Position numbers and translations under genes: made by a program. The notes below the pieces were generated by a model. That model did not search any database. It worked only from the letters and a program-made list of their open reading frames with translations, and was not told where the DNA came from. From Lachnospiraceae bacterium (GTDB lineage: Bacteria > Bacillota > Clostridia > Lachnospirales > Lachnospiraceae): a stretch of DNA of 19,536 bases. The stretch spans positions 1-19,536 of the forward strand of contig JAGDCQ010000005.1 in assembly GCA_017958465.1 (NCBI GenBank), in the 5' to 3' direction. This document shows positions 1 through 6,656 of this stretch, piece after piece; positions within the stretch are counted from its first letter, which is position 1; each line of letters opens with the position of its first letter.

Positions 1-32
1 AAGGATCTGTATCCCGTCTGTTTAGGATGGAA

Positions 33-292
33 GTGTACCTTAAACGATAAGAAATTGCTGTTTAAGGTACAAAAATTTCTTTGAGAAAGCTAAAGCGAAA
101 GCTAAAGTGTACCCCTAACGGCAAGAAAGCTTGGTTTAAGGTACAAGAGTTTCTTCAGGAAAGCAAAAACGGAAGCTAAAGTGTACCCCTAGCAGTAAAA
201 AACAACGGTTTAAGGTACAAAAGCTTCTTTAAGAAAGTGAAAGCGAAAGCTAAAGTGTACCCCTAACGGCAAGAAAGCCCGGTTTAAGGTAC
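33..292. repeat. 74-bp tandem repeat, three full units plus a 38-bp partial unit, with palindromic cores
   Basis: Units begin with GTGTAC at 33, 107, 181 and 255, an exact 74-bp period; the array stops at 292 after the palindromic part of a fourth unit. Each unit has a stem-loop core of about 38 bp followed by about 36 bp that is also conserved and contains a small TTTCTT...GAAA inverted repeat and GAAAGC/GAAGC TAAA motifs. In unit 1 the core arms are perfect: GTACCTTAAAC at 35-45 and GTTTAAGGTAC at 60-70. In the later units the left arm is GTACCCCTAAC or GTACCCCTAGC. In minus-strand RNA two of these changes become G-U pairs, so the hairpin is better kept on that strand. Most other differences lie in the loop. 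Function unknown; it could be a local minisatellite or a structured RNA or protein-binding array. Confidence 0.85.
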
Positions 293-662
293 TATTGACA
301 TTTAAATGCCCAAGGTCAATAGAAATCGAGGGAGGGTGAGCACGACCGTAGAAGACAACGAAACACGCTGTATGATACATACAAGGGTGGTTAGCCAACA
401 TTTACTTGACAGCACAACCACAGAACCGTCCCATGGGTCACAGGTCAGTCCCCCGGTCTAAATATGCACACCAGGAAGCCGAGCGCCGCAGGGCAGTGGG
501 CTGAGGGGAAACATATGTCACTGTGGGTGAGGCCGACCCGGGGCAAGGGGGGCAGCAAGCCGCGATTCCAAACAAAAAATTTCACGCCACAACCCACCCT
601 GATTCTCTGAAACCCTTGATCCGTGCGGCTTCCCGGCTTTAAAAAAAATTTTAAAAAAGGTA
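293..662. other. Intergenic region with no recognisable gene; possible dispersed-repeat remnant and AT-rich upstream element
   Basis: No reading frame here has a convincing ribosome site or a recognisable product; short minus-strand frames are low-complexity or Pro/Phe-rich and look spurious. Visible structure: an inverted repeat TATTGAC (293-299) / GTCAATA (315-321) directly after the tandem array; a segment around 419-460 with AGAACCGTCCC, GGGTCACAGG and CCCCCGG, which resembles dispersed extragenic elements I recall from clostridial genomes (from memory, not checked); and an A/T run at 639-657 just upstream of the next promoter that could act as an UP element. Confidence 0.5.
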
Positions 663-704
663 TTGACAAATCAAATATATTTGATAAAATATAATCGTAT
701 CAAA
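663..704 (+). promoter_or_regulatory. SigA-type promoter of the ohrR-gpx unit with an overlapping MarR/OhrR-type operator
   Basis: A consensus -35 TTGACA (663-668) is followed after 16 bp by TAAAAT (685-690); TATAAT at 690-695 is an alternative -10 with a longer spacer. The spacer holds a perfect 16-bp palindrome, ATCAAATATATTTGAT (670-685), and a further inverted half-site TATCAAA lies at 698-704. An AT-rich palindrome between -35 and -10 is the usual operator position for MarR/OhrR autorepression, and the next gene encodes an OhrR-type protein. The sites are seen; repression by the downstream protein is inferred. Confidence 0.85.
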
Positions 705-814
705 CAGAGACGCAATGTGTAGTGCAGATCGCACCGGGAAAGGGATGTAACTACTGCGAAAGTGCGAAAATACAAAAACACTGCAAAAGCGTCGGGCGTA
801 AAGGGGAAGAGGAA

Positions 815-1252
815 ATGGATTACGATTGTCATGAGGCTTTAAAACTAGAAAACCAGTTGTGTTTTCCGCTATATGCGGCGGCAAGGGATGTTATCGCAAG
901 ATATACGCCCTTTCTAAAACCGCTCGGGATCACCTACACACAGTATCTTGTGTTCCTGGTGCTGTGGGAAAAAGACGGTATCCCGGTCGGCGAGATCTGC
1001 GAGAAGCTGAGGCTTGACAACGGAACCTTGAGTCCTCTCCTGAAAAAAATGCAGCTGCAGGGCTTTATAGAGAAGCGCAGAAGCGAAAAAGACGACAGGA
1101 TCGTTGTGGTGTCTCTTACCGCAAAAGGAAAGGACCTGTTCGAAGAAGCCAAGGATATTCCGCTTAAGATGGCAGGCTGCATAAAGTTCCCGCCGGACAA
1201 AGCAAAGCAGCTTTATGATCTGCTTTACGAGCTGCTGGATCTGCGTGCGTAA
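815..1252 (+). CDS. ohrR: OhrR-type organic-peroxide-sensing MarR family repressor
   Basis: Predicted cytoplasmic winged-helix repressor of 145 residues that releases DNA when its reactive cysteine is oxidised by organic hydroperoxide. The N-terminal LENQLCFPLYAAARD strongly resembles Bacillus OhrR, placing the sensing cysteine at Cys16; Tyr30 and Tyr41 sit where the two tyrosines that contact that cysteine are expected. A DNA-recognition helix (around LDNGTLSPLLKKM, 68-79) and a wing with RRSEKDDR (88-95) follow. Cys122 lies near the position of the second cysteine of two-Cys OhrR proteins, so a disulfide mechanism is possible. The ATG at 815 is chosen because AGGGGAAGAGG precedes it and the family N-terminus starts there; an in-frame GTG at 722 would add 31 unrelated residues. 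It is the first gene of a unit with the peroxidase at 1330 and probably represses its own promoter. Confidence 0.92.
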   Translation: MDYDCHEALKLENQLCFPLYAAARDVIARYTPFLKPLGITYTQYLVFLVLWEKDGIPVGEICEKLRLDNGTLSPLLKKMQLQGFIEKRRSEKDDRIVVVSLTAKGKDLFEEAKDIPLKMAGCIKFPPDKAKQLYDLLYELLDLRA

Positions 1253-1294
1253 CAAAACCATAACACACACCACACCCAAAGGGCACCAACAGAA

Positions 1295-1307
1295 CCGGCA
1301 AAGCCGG
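1295..1307 (+). other. Small stem-loop between ohrR and the peroxidase gene
   Basis: CCGGC (1295-1299), loop AAA, GCCGG (1303-1307). No T-run follows, so it is not an intrinsic terminator. It lies just upstream of the strong AAGGAGG ribosome site (1316-1322) of the peroxidase gene, and I see no promoter between the genes. It may affect message processing or translation; no function can be assigned from the sequence. Confidence 0.4.
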
Positions 1308-1329
1308 CACAAGAGAAGGAGGATATCTC

Positions 1330-1878
1330 ATGAAGACAGTTTATGATTTCACAGTAACAGACAGGAAGGGTAACGAAGTATCACTTGCAGATTACAAGGG
1401 CAAGGTACTCCTTATCGTAAACACCGCTACAGGTTGCGGTTTCACACCTCACTATGAGCCCCTTGAAGCTATGTACAAAGAGCTTAAGGACAAAGGATTC
1501 GAGATCCTCGACTTCCCTTGCAACCAGTTTGCTAACCAGGCACCCGGCTCCGATGACGAGATCCATGAGTTCTGCACAATGAAGTTCGGCACCGAGTTCC
1601 CTCAGTTCAAGAAGATCGACGTTAACGGCGAGACCGCAGATCCTCTCTACGTTTACCTTGCAACATAGAATCCTTTCGAGGGCTTTGGCAAGGGCGTAAA
1701 GAATGCGCTCCTTAACACCTTCACCGCTGCAAACAACAAGCAGTTCGGTGACAAGGCAGACATCAAGTGGAACTTCACAAAGTTCCTTATCGACCGCGAA
1801 GGCAAGGTCATAGCACGCTTCGAGCCTACCGAAGATATGAAGAAGGTAAGAGAGTGTGTTATCAAAACAATTGGCTAA
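1330..1878 (+). pseudogene. gpx: Glutathione-peroxidase-family thiol peroxidase interrupted by an in-frame TAG
   Basis: The first 112 codons encode the N-terminal two thirds of a GPx-family enzyme, which reduces peroxides, in bacteria usually with thioredoxin. Catalytic Cys36 lies in NTATGCGF and is a normal TGC codon, not selenocysteine; the tetrad Gln is Gln66 in FPCNQF. Codon 113 is TAG (1666-1668). The same frame continues without other stops to TAA at 1876-1878 and encodes the expected rest, including the tetrad Trp147-Asn148 in KWNFTKFLIDREGK. Related proteins usually carry a polar residue at the TAG site; CAG or AAG would need one base change. Codon choice on both sides is that of a highly expressed gene, so the stop is recent, a sequence error, or suppressed. 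AAGGAGG lies 7 nt before the ATG. Without readthrough the 112-residue product should be inactive. Confidence 0.85.
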
Positions 1879-1914
1879 TTCCCACCGCATTTTGATAAAA
1901 TCCATACCTGCAGG

Positions 1915-1942
1915 AAACCGGGACGTAATGTCTCGGTTTTTT
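1915..1942 (+). terminator. Intrinsic terminator after the ohrR-gpx unit
   Basis: AAACCGGGAC (1915-1924), loop GTAAT, GTCTCGGTTT (1930-1939) with one G-U pair, ending in a run of six T at 1937-1942. It sits 36 bp after the TAA of the peroxidase frame and separates that unit from the ABC exporter. Confidence 0.88.
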
Positions 1943-1944
1943 GC

Positions 1945-1973
1945 TTTACTTGGAAACTGGCGTGTGGTACAAT
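1945..1973 (+). promoter_or_regulatory. Predicted SigA promoter of the ABC exporter operon
   Basis: TTTACT (1945-1950), 17-bp spacer, TACAAT (1968-1973). It lies just downstream of a terminator and about 85 bp before the first exporter start codon, so placement and spacing both fit; the -35 is only a moderate match. No clear operator palindrome is seen. Confidence 0.6.
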
Positions 1974-2059
1974 ACAGTGCTGTACGGTTAAAAATGTTAA
2001 TTCGCTGACGGCGCATGTGGCTTTGCCCTGTGCCGTGTTTTGCGGTTTGGAGTTTTGAT

Positions 2060-3934
2060 ATGCTTTGGAAATATATAAAAAGACATATGCCCGGCTATAT
2101 CTGCGGCGTGCTCGTGCTGTTTGGCGTGGACTACCTCGGGCTGTTCATACCACAGCTCACCGGCGAGCTGATAGAGGGGCTTGGAGGCCAGAACGGCCTT
2201 TCCGCCATCACCTTTACGAGGGACGACGTTTTGAGGAACATCCTGTCGATCCTCGCTGTGGGCACAGGAATGGCTCTCGGACGCTTCGGCTGGCGCTTTT
2301 TCCTGTTCGGGAGCGCAAGAAAGATAGAGATGGAGATAAGGAACGACCTTTTTGAGCATCTCACAACCCTTTCCGGCCGCTACTACAACGAACACAAGAC
2401 CGGCGACCTGATGGCCTACTTCACAAACGACCTCAACTCCCTGAGAAGCGCCATCGGCCCCGCCATCATAACGGCCTTCGACGCAGTTGTCATGGGAGCG
2501 ATGGTCATCACGAAGATGATCCTCTACGTAAACCTGAAACTTACCGTCATAGCCTGCATCCCCATGCTTGTCATCCTTGGGGGCGCCATCTGGTACGCAG
2601 TGAAGGTCGAGCCCATGTACAAGGTGATAAACGACACCTTCTCCGATATGAGCGACAGAGTGCAGGAGAGCTTTTCCGGCATCCGCGTGATAAAATCCTT
2701 TGTCCGCGAGGACTCGGAAAACAAGGCTTTTGAGGCCACAAACCGGAAGAAAAAAGCGTCTGTCCTCAGAGTTGCGAAAGCAAACTCCGTCGTCTGGCCA
2801 ACACTTGAATTCCTCATCGGCCTCTGCAAACTGATAACCGTGTTCCTCGGCGGATATATGTTCTATCAAAAGACTATAAGCCTTGCCCAGTTTGTAGCCT
2901 TCAACCAGTATGTTTCCATGCTTGTATGGCCTATGATCGCAGCCGGCGACAGCCTGAACATGATCTCCCAGGGAAGGGCCGCCGTAAAGAGGCTTAACGA
3001 GATTTTTGACGCAAAGGCCGAGATCCTCGACACCGGCAAAGACAGCGGGATCACAGAGCTTTCGGGCAGCTTTGCCTTAAACGGCCTTAAGTTCCGCTAT
3101 CCCGGGACCGAGAGCAATGTCCTCGACGGCGTGAGCGTGTCCGTAAAGCAGGGTGAGACCCTTGCGATAATGGGAAAGACGGGCTGCGGAAAGACTACTG
3201 TGGCAAACCTCCTTCTTCGGCTTTACGATACAGACCCCGGCCAGATCACATATGACGGCCACGACATAAAGGATATCCCGCTGGACGTTCTTAGGAGCAA
3301 TGTAGCCCTCGTTCCGCAGGACAACTTCCTGTTCTCGGATTCGGTGCAGGCCAACATTGCCTTTGGCACCAGAAAATACATAGAGTTCCCGGACGAGAAG
3401 CTGTCACTTGCCATCATCAACAAGTCCGAGGATGAGCTTAACCACTACCTCGACAGGAAGATGAGCGAGCGCTGCGCAAAGAACGACGAGCTGAACAACG
3501 ACTTAGAGGCTGTGGAAGAGGCCGCAAAGACAGCTGTGGTGCATGACAACATCATGGACTTCACAAACGGTTACTCAACGGTTGTGGGAGAGCGCGGCGT
3601 CACCATGTCCGGCGGCCAGAAGCAGCGTTCCTCCATAGCGAGAGCGCTGATGAAGGATGCGCCCCTTCTTATCCTTGACGATTCCCTTTCGGCTGTCGAC
3701 ACCGACACCGAGGAGAAGATAATCGACAACCTGAAACGCGTAAGAAACGGCAAGACAAACATCATCATCGCGCACAGGATCTCGACGGTGCGAAATGCAG
3801 ACCATATCATGATACTTGAAGGCGGAAAGGTGGCCGAATACGGCACCCACGACGAGCTTATAGCCCTTGGCGGCAGCTATGCGCGCCTTTACGAAAAACA
3901 ACAGCTTGAGAAGATGATCGAAGAGGCGGTATGA
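2060..3934 (+). CDS. Heterodimeric ABC exporter subunit with degenerate catalytic site (YheI/BmrC type)
   Basis: Predicted 624-residue half-transporter: an N-terminal six-helix exporter domain (about 1-320) fused to a nucleotide-binding domain. Walker A is GKTGCGKTT (about 371-379), the signature is MSGGQ (516-520), and Walker B is LLILDD (536-541) followed by SLSAVD. Asp541 replaces the catalytic Glu, as in the degenerate subunit of heterodimeric exporters such as BmrC and TM287. Residues 437-484, between NIAFG and VEEAAK, form a charged segment of 48 residues where relatives have about 10, an insertion of roughly 38. The ATG at 2060 is chosen because TTTGGAG lies 7 nt upstream; an earlier GTG/ATG-type start would add 15 unrelated residues. 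It overlaps the partner gene by ATGA. Multidrug or peptide export is likely, but the substrate cannot be read from sequence. Confidence 0.9.
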   Translation: MLWKYIKRHMPGYICGVLVLFGVDYLGLFIPQLTGELIEGLGGQNGLSAITFTRDDVLRNILSILAVGTGMALGRFGWRFFLFGSARKIEMEIRNDLFEHLTTLSGRYYNEHKTGDLMAYFTNDLNSLRSAIGPAIITAFDAVVMGAMVITKMILYVNLKLTVIACIPMLVILGGAIWYAVKVEPMYKVINDTFSDMSDRVQESFSGIRVIKSFVREDSENKAFEATNRKKKASVLRVAKANSVVWPTLEFLIGLCKLITVFLGGYMFYQKTISLAQFVAFNQYVSMLVWPMIAAGDSLNMISQGRAAVKRLNEIFDAKAEILDTGKDSGITELSGSFALNGLKFRYPGTESNVLDGVSVSVKQGETLAIMGKTGCGKTTVANLLLRLYDTDPGQITYDGHDIKDIPLDVLRSNVALVPQDNFLFSDSVQANIAFGTRKYIEFPDEKLSLAIINKSEDELNHYLDRKMSERCAKNDELNNDLEAVEEAAKTAVVHDNIMDFTNGYSTVVGERGVTMSGGQKQRSSIARALMKDAPLLILDDSLSAVDTDTEEKIIDNLKRVRNGKTNIIIAHRISTVRNADHIMILEGGKVAEYGTHDELIALGGSYARLYEKQQLEKMIEEAV

Positions 3935-5742
3935 GAGAGAATAACAAAGAAAAACGAAATACGTTCAAACGCCTGCTCGGTTACGCAAAGCCCTACAGCA
4001 GGCAGCTTGCCGTGGCCCTTATCGCAACCCTTGCGGTTACGGGCTTAGAGCTCAGGGTGCCCATAATCTTCGGCGAGATAGTAAACAAATTAAACAGGAT
4101 GGAGCCCTACAGCGGCATGGTGCGCCTGGGGATCGAATACGGCATAGTGCTGGTCTTCATGCTTGCTTTTGCCATGGCTCAGAGGTGGCTCCTCCAGAGC
4201 GCCGGCCAGGAGATAGTCTTCAACATCCGAAAAGAGCTCTTTGCGCATATCCACAAGCTTTCCCTGTCCTTCTTCGACAACACCCCTGTGGGAAAACTGG
4301 TGACCCGTGTCACAAACGATACAGAGGCGCTGAGCGAGCTGTTTTCAAACATAATAGTGCAGTTCATCAGGGACGTGGTAAAGATCGTTGCCCTTGCGGT
4401 GATAATGCTGGTGCTCAACCCGCGCCTTGCCCTCAGGGCCTTTATCCTGCTCCCTTTTATAGCCCTGCTCACCTACTTCTTCAGGAAAGTGGCAAGAGCC
4501 TGCTACAGGCTTAGCCGCAGCCGGCTTACCGCCATCAACACCTACCTTTCCGAGCACCTCTCGGGGATGAGTGTTATAAGGATATTCCGCAGGGAAGAGG
4601 AGAAAAACAAGGAATTTAAGGGCAAGAGCCGTGAGCTCTACAACGCGTACTTCAGGGAGATCATGGTATTCGCGGTGTTCCGCCCCCTCATCTACCTTAC
4701 AAGCGTCCTCGCCCTCATAAACATCATCTGGGGCGGAAGCCTCCTGGTGTTTGAAAATGCCGCCGACCCGCTGACAGGGATCGATGTAGGCACCCTCTAC
4801 GTCTTCATCCAGTATGTTTCCTCGTTCTTTGAACCCATACAGGAGCTTTCGGAGATGATCGGCACCCTGCAGCAGGCGCTTGCCTCTGCGGAAAAGGTCT
4901 TCACCATCCTTGACGAAGAGATAAAGATAAAGAACCCCGAAACCCCCGTTATGCCTGAAGGCGGGATCAGAGGCCGTGTGGAGTTTGACCACGTCTGGTT
5001 TGCCTACAGCGGCGAAAACTGGGTGCTGAGGGACGTTTCATTTGTAATTGAACCGGGCGAGAGCGTGGCCTTCGTAGGCGTCACCGGCGCCGGAAAGACT
5101 ACGATCTTAAGCCTTGTTGGCCGCTATTACGACGTTAACAAGGGAAGGATCCTTGTGGACGGCGTGGATGTGCGGGATATGGATAAGAGTGCACTGAGGC
5201 GCGCCATAGGCCAGGTACAGCAGGATGTGTTCCTGTTCACGGGGACCATCGAGAGCAATATCAGCCTTATGAACGATGAAATCTCCCCTGACGAGATCCG
5301 GGCAGCGGCAAAGACAGCCAACGCGGACAACTTTATCCAAAGGCTGGAGCACGGCTACGAAGAGGCGGTTATGGAGCGCGGAAGCACGCTCTCCGCGGGC
5401 CAGAGGCAGCTTTTAAGCTTTGCGAGGACACTTGCCTACGACCCTGCAATCCTTGTTATGGACGAGGCTACGGCCAATATCGACACGGAGACGGAACAGC
5501 TCATAACAGAGGCGCTTGCCCGGCTTATGAAGGGCAGGACCACCATCATGGTGGCACACCGCCTTTCCACCATCCAGCACTGTGACTGCATTATGGTCAT
5601 GCATAAGGGCAAGATCCGTGAATCCGGCACCCATGCAGAGCTCCTTCGTGCAAACGGCATCTACAAAAAGCTCTACGAGCTCCAGCTCCACTCGGGGCAC
5701 GAGCCCTACGACGCCGGCCAGAGCGATGTGGTGACCACCTGA
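3931..5742 (+). CDS. Heterodimeric ABC exporter subunit with intact catalytic site (YheH/BmrD type)
   Basis: Predicted 603-residue membrane half-transporter, partner of the preceding gene. Six transmembrane helices in about 1-330 are followed by a nucleotide-binding domain with Walker A GVTGAGKTT (383-391), signature LSAGQ (487-491) and Walker B ILVMDE (507-512), then ATANIDTETE. Glu512 supplies the catalytic base missing in the partner. The LSAGQ form and the ATANIDTETE sequence are typical of YheH/BmrD-like subunits, and the pairing with a degenerate subunit upstream is the usual heterodimer arrangement. The start overlaps the upstream stop (ATGA at 3931-3934), with GAGG at 3923-3926, so translation is probably coupled. 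The complex should export a hydrophobic drug, lipid or peptide; no substrate-specific neighbour is present. Confidence 0.92.
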   Translation: MRENNKEKRNTFKRLLGYAKPYSRQLAVALIATLAVTGLELRVPIIFGEIVNKLNRMEPYSGMVRLGIEYGIVLVFMLAFAMAQRWLLQSAGQEIVFNIRKELFAHIHKLSLSFFDNTPVGKLVTRVTNDTEALSELFSNIIVQFIRDVVKIVALAVIMLVLNPRLALRAFILLPFIALLTYFFRKVARACYRLSRSRLTAINTYLSEHLSGMSVIRIFRREEEKNKEFKGKSRELYNAYFREIMVFAVFRPLIYLTSVLALINIIWGGSLLVFENAADPLTGIDVGTLYVFIQYVSSFFEPIQELSEMIGTLQQALASAEKVFTILDEEIKIKNPETPVMPEGGIRGRVEFDHVWFAYSGENWVLRDVSFVIEPGESVAFVGVTGAGKTTILSLVGRYYDVNKGRILVDGVDVRDMDKSALRRAIGQVQQDVFLFTGTIESNISLMNDEISPDEIRAAAKTANADNFIQRLEHGYEEAVMERGSTLSAGQRQLLSFARTLAYDPAILVMDEATANIDTETEQLITEALARLMKGRTTIMVAHRLSTIQHCDCIMVMHKGKIRESGTHAELLRANGIYKKLYELQLHSGHEPYDAGQSDVVTT

Positions 5743-5782
5743 TCCCGTCCCTTTCCGGGAGCGACGTGGTGGCAACCTGATC
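5722..5782 (+). repeat. Imperfect 23-bp direct repeat across the exporter stop codon
   Basis: AGCGATGTGGTGACCACCTG plus ATC (5722-5744) recurs as AGCGACGTGGTGGCAACCTG plus ATC (5760-5782): 20 of 23 bases match at a 38-bp offset. The first copy encodes the last residues and stop of the exporter gene. The offset is not a multiple of three, so this is a DNA-level duplication, perhaps slippage; no function is evident. Confidence 0.6.
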
Positions 5783-5788
5783 ACCTTC

Positions 5789-5804
5789 ACTGTCCCCGGA
5801 CAGT
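5789..5804. other. Short perfect inverted repeat after the exporter operon
   Basis: ACTGTCC (5789-5795), CC, GGACAGT (5798-5804). No T-run follows on the + strand, so it is not a standard intrinsic terminator; it could be a protein site or a 3'-end stabilising hairpin of the exporter message. Confidence 0.45.
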
Positions 5805-5813
5805 TGAAAGCCG

Positions 5814-5856
5814 TTACATAGAATTTAGAACAATGTAAAATAGTTAAACGCTTACA
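5814..5856 (+). promoter_or_regulatory. Candidate upstream promoter of the transport operon with a cre-like site near +1
   Basis: TTACAT (5814-5819), 16 bp, TAAAAT (5836-5841). At 5843-5856, about where transcription would start, lies GTTAAACGCTTACA, which matches 9 of 11 defined positions of the catabolite-responsive element consensus and has the central CG of LacI-family operators. ATGTAA (5833-5838) and TTACAT (5852-5857) also form an inverted pair. Carbon-catabolite or LacI-type control would suit the sugar transporter downstream, but the site is imperfect and its role is inferred. Confidence 0.4.
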
Positions 5857-5858
5857 TA

Positions 5859-5925
5859 AAATCGACGCAGATCGAGAGGGGTTGTAAATAACCCACAAAA
5901 AATTGATTTGCGTCGATTTATTTTT
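5859..5925 (+). terminator. Branched inverted repeat with T-rich tail: terminator or attenuator
   Basis: Perfect 11-bp arms AAATCGACGCA (5859-5869) and TGCGTCGATTT (5909-5919) enclose a second hairpin, GGGTT (5879-5883) / AACCC (5890-5894), and are followed by ATTTTT (5920-5925). It could end read-through from the exporter operon or, if the promoter at 5814 is used, act as an attenuator for the transport operon. The 39-nt gap between the outer arms is long for a simple terminator, so it may instead be an RNA element or protein-binding site. Confidence 0.6.
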
Positions 5926-5926
5926 G

Positions 5927-5955
5927 TTGACATAAGACAAAAAATGAAGTATTAT
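5927..5955 (+). promoter_or_regulatory. Strong SigA promoter of the ten-gene transport operon
   Basis: Consensus TTGACA (5927-5932), a 17-bp spacer, and TATTAT (5950-5955). Transcription would begin near 5962, leaving a leader of about 27 nt before the ATG at 5989 with AAGGA at 5975-5979. The -35 directly abuts the T-rich tail of the inverted repeat. Confidence 0.85.
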
Positions 5956-5988
5956 ATTGTTAATCGTTGGGTTGAAGGATACGTCTAA

Positions 5989-6609
5989 ATGAAAGCACTT
6001 ACATTCAAACAGTACAAACTGATAGATCTTCTGTTGCTTTCCGTCCTTCTTGTAATAGGTGAGACCGTGGTCACGGTAGCCGGCGGGAAGTGGTTCCCCG
6101 GCCAGCCCTACGCACTGTCGGTGGCGATCCTCTTTTTCTGCATAGGCCTTATGCGCTGGGGAGCCGGCGCAGCGCTGTTCGCCCCGATCGCAGGACTTAC
6201 CTTTTGCCTTGCGACTTCGGTCTTTGCCAAAACCGGCGTAGAGCTCAAGACTTTCGCCGTCTACTGTTTTGGCAACCTTGCGATGCTCCTCGGGCTCCTG
6301 GTCTTTAAGGTGCTCGGAAAAGAGCAGGTAAGGCTTAAACCTTTGTACACGATAATATATGTTGTCTGTGTCTATTTGTTTACCGAATTGGGAAGATTCT
6401 GTGTCTCCTTTATCTTCGAGAGGGACATAAGGCTGCTCCCCGCATTCCTTACAACGGACGCCCTGTCCGGAGTTTTCGCCCTTGTGGTGGTCCTTGCCAT
6501 CCGCAAGCAGGAAGGGCTCTTCGAGGACCAGAAAACCTACCTTCTGCGCCTGGACGCTGAAAAACAGAAGGAAAAAGAAACAGAAGAAGAATTCGCAGAC
6601 AGGATCTGA
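5989..6609 (+). CDS. Uncharacterised six-helix membrane protein, first gene of the transport operon
   Basis: I do not recognise this 206-residue protein with certainty. Six hydrophobic segments are visible at about 11-30, 41-55, 58-79, 88-110, 119-141 and 155-171, followed by a highly charged C-terminal tail of about 35 residues rich in Lys and Glu (EKQKEKETEEE), probably a cytoplasmic helix. There is no cleavable signal and no enzymatic motif. Its size and helix count recall ECF-transporter S components, but I see no diagnostic motif, so that is only a possibility. AAGGA (5975-5979) precedes the ATG by 9 nt. It lies 47 bp upstream of the LplB-type permease with no terminator between, so it is probably an accessory subunit or assembly factor of the importer. 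Confidence 0.8.
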   Translation: MKALTFKQYKLIDLLLLSVLLVIGETVVTVAGGKWFPGQPYALSVAILFFCIGLMRWGAGAALFAPIAGLTFCLATSVFAKTGVELKTFAVYCFGNLAMLLGLLVFKVLGKEQVRLKPLYTIIYVVCVYLFTELGRFCVSFIFERDIRLLPAFLTTDALSGVFALVVVLAIRKQEGLFEDQKTYLLRLDAEKQKEKETEEEFADRI

Positions 6610-6656
6610 ACTGCGTCTGACCCATATATGTAAAACATTCGGAATGGAGAGGCTAT

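Noticed and set aside
33..292. CRISPR array (38-bp units separated by about 36 bp)
   Set aside because: The intervening 36 bp are themselves conserved between units, only a few units exist, and the window shows no cas gene. It is a 74-bp tandem repeat.
722..814. Upstream GTG start adding 31 residues to OhrR
   Set aside because: The extra residues do not resemble the family, and the ATG at 815 has a good ribosome site and gives the standard N-terminus.
210..884. Small minus-strand reading frames in the left intergenic region
   Set aside because: No ribosome sites, low-complexity products, overlap with the tandem repeat or the ohrR promoter, and no recognisable family.
1666..1668. TAG as a pyrrolysine codon, or the gene as a selenoprotein
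   Set aside because: Selenocysteine uses TGA, and the catalytic position is a normal TGC. Pyrrolysine is not known in this family, TAG ends another gene at 13230, and no pyl gene is in the window. A mutation or sequence error is simpler.
5789..5804. Intrinsic terminator directly after the exporter operon
   Set aside because: The 7-bp hairpin is perfect but no T-run follows; the T-rich tailed repeat at 5859-5925 is the better candidate.
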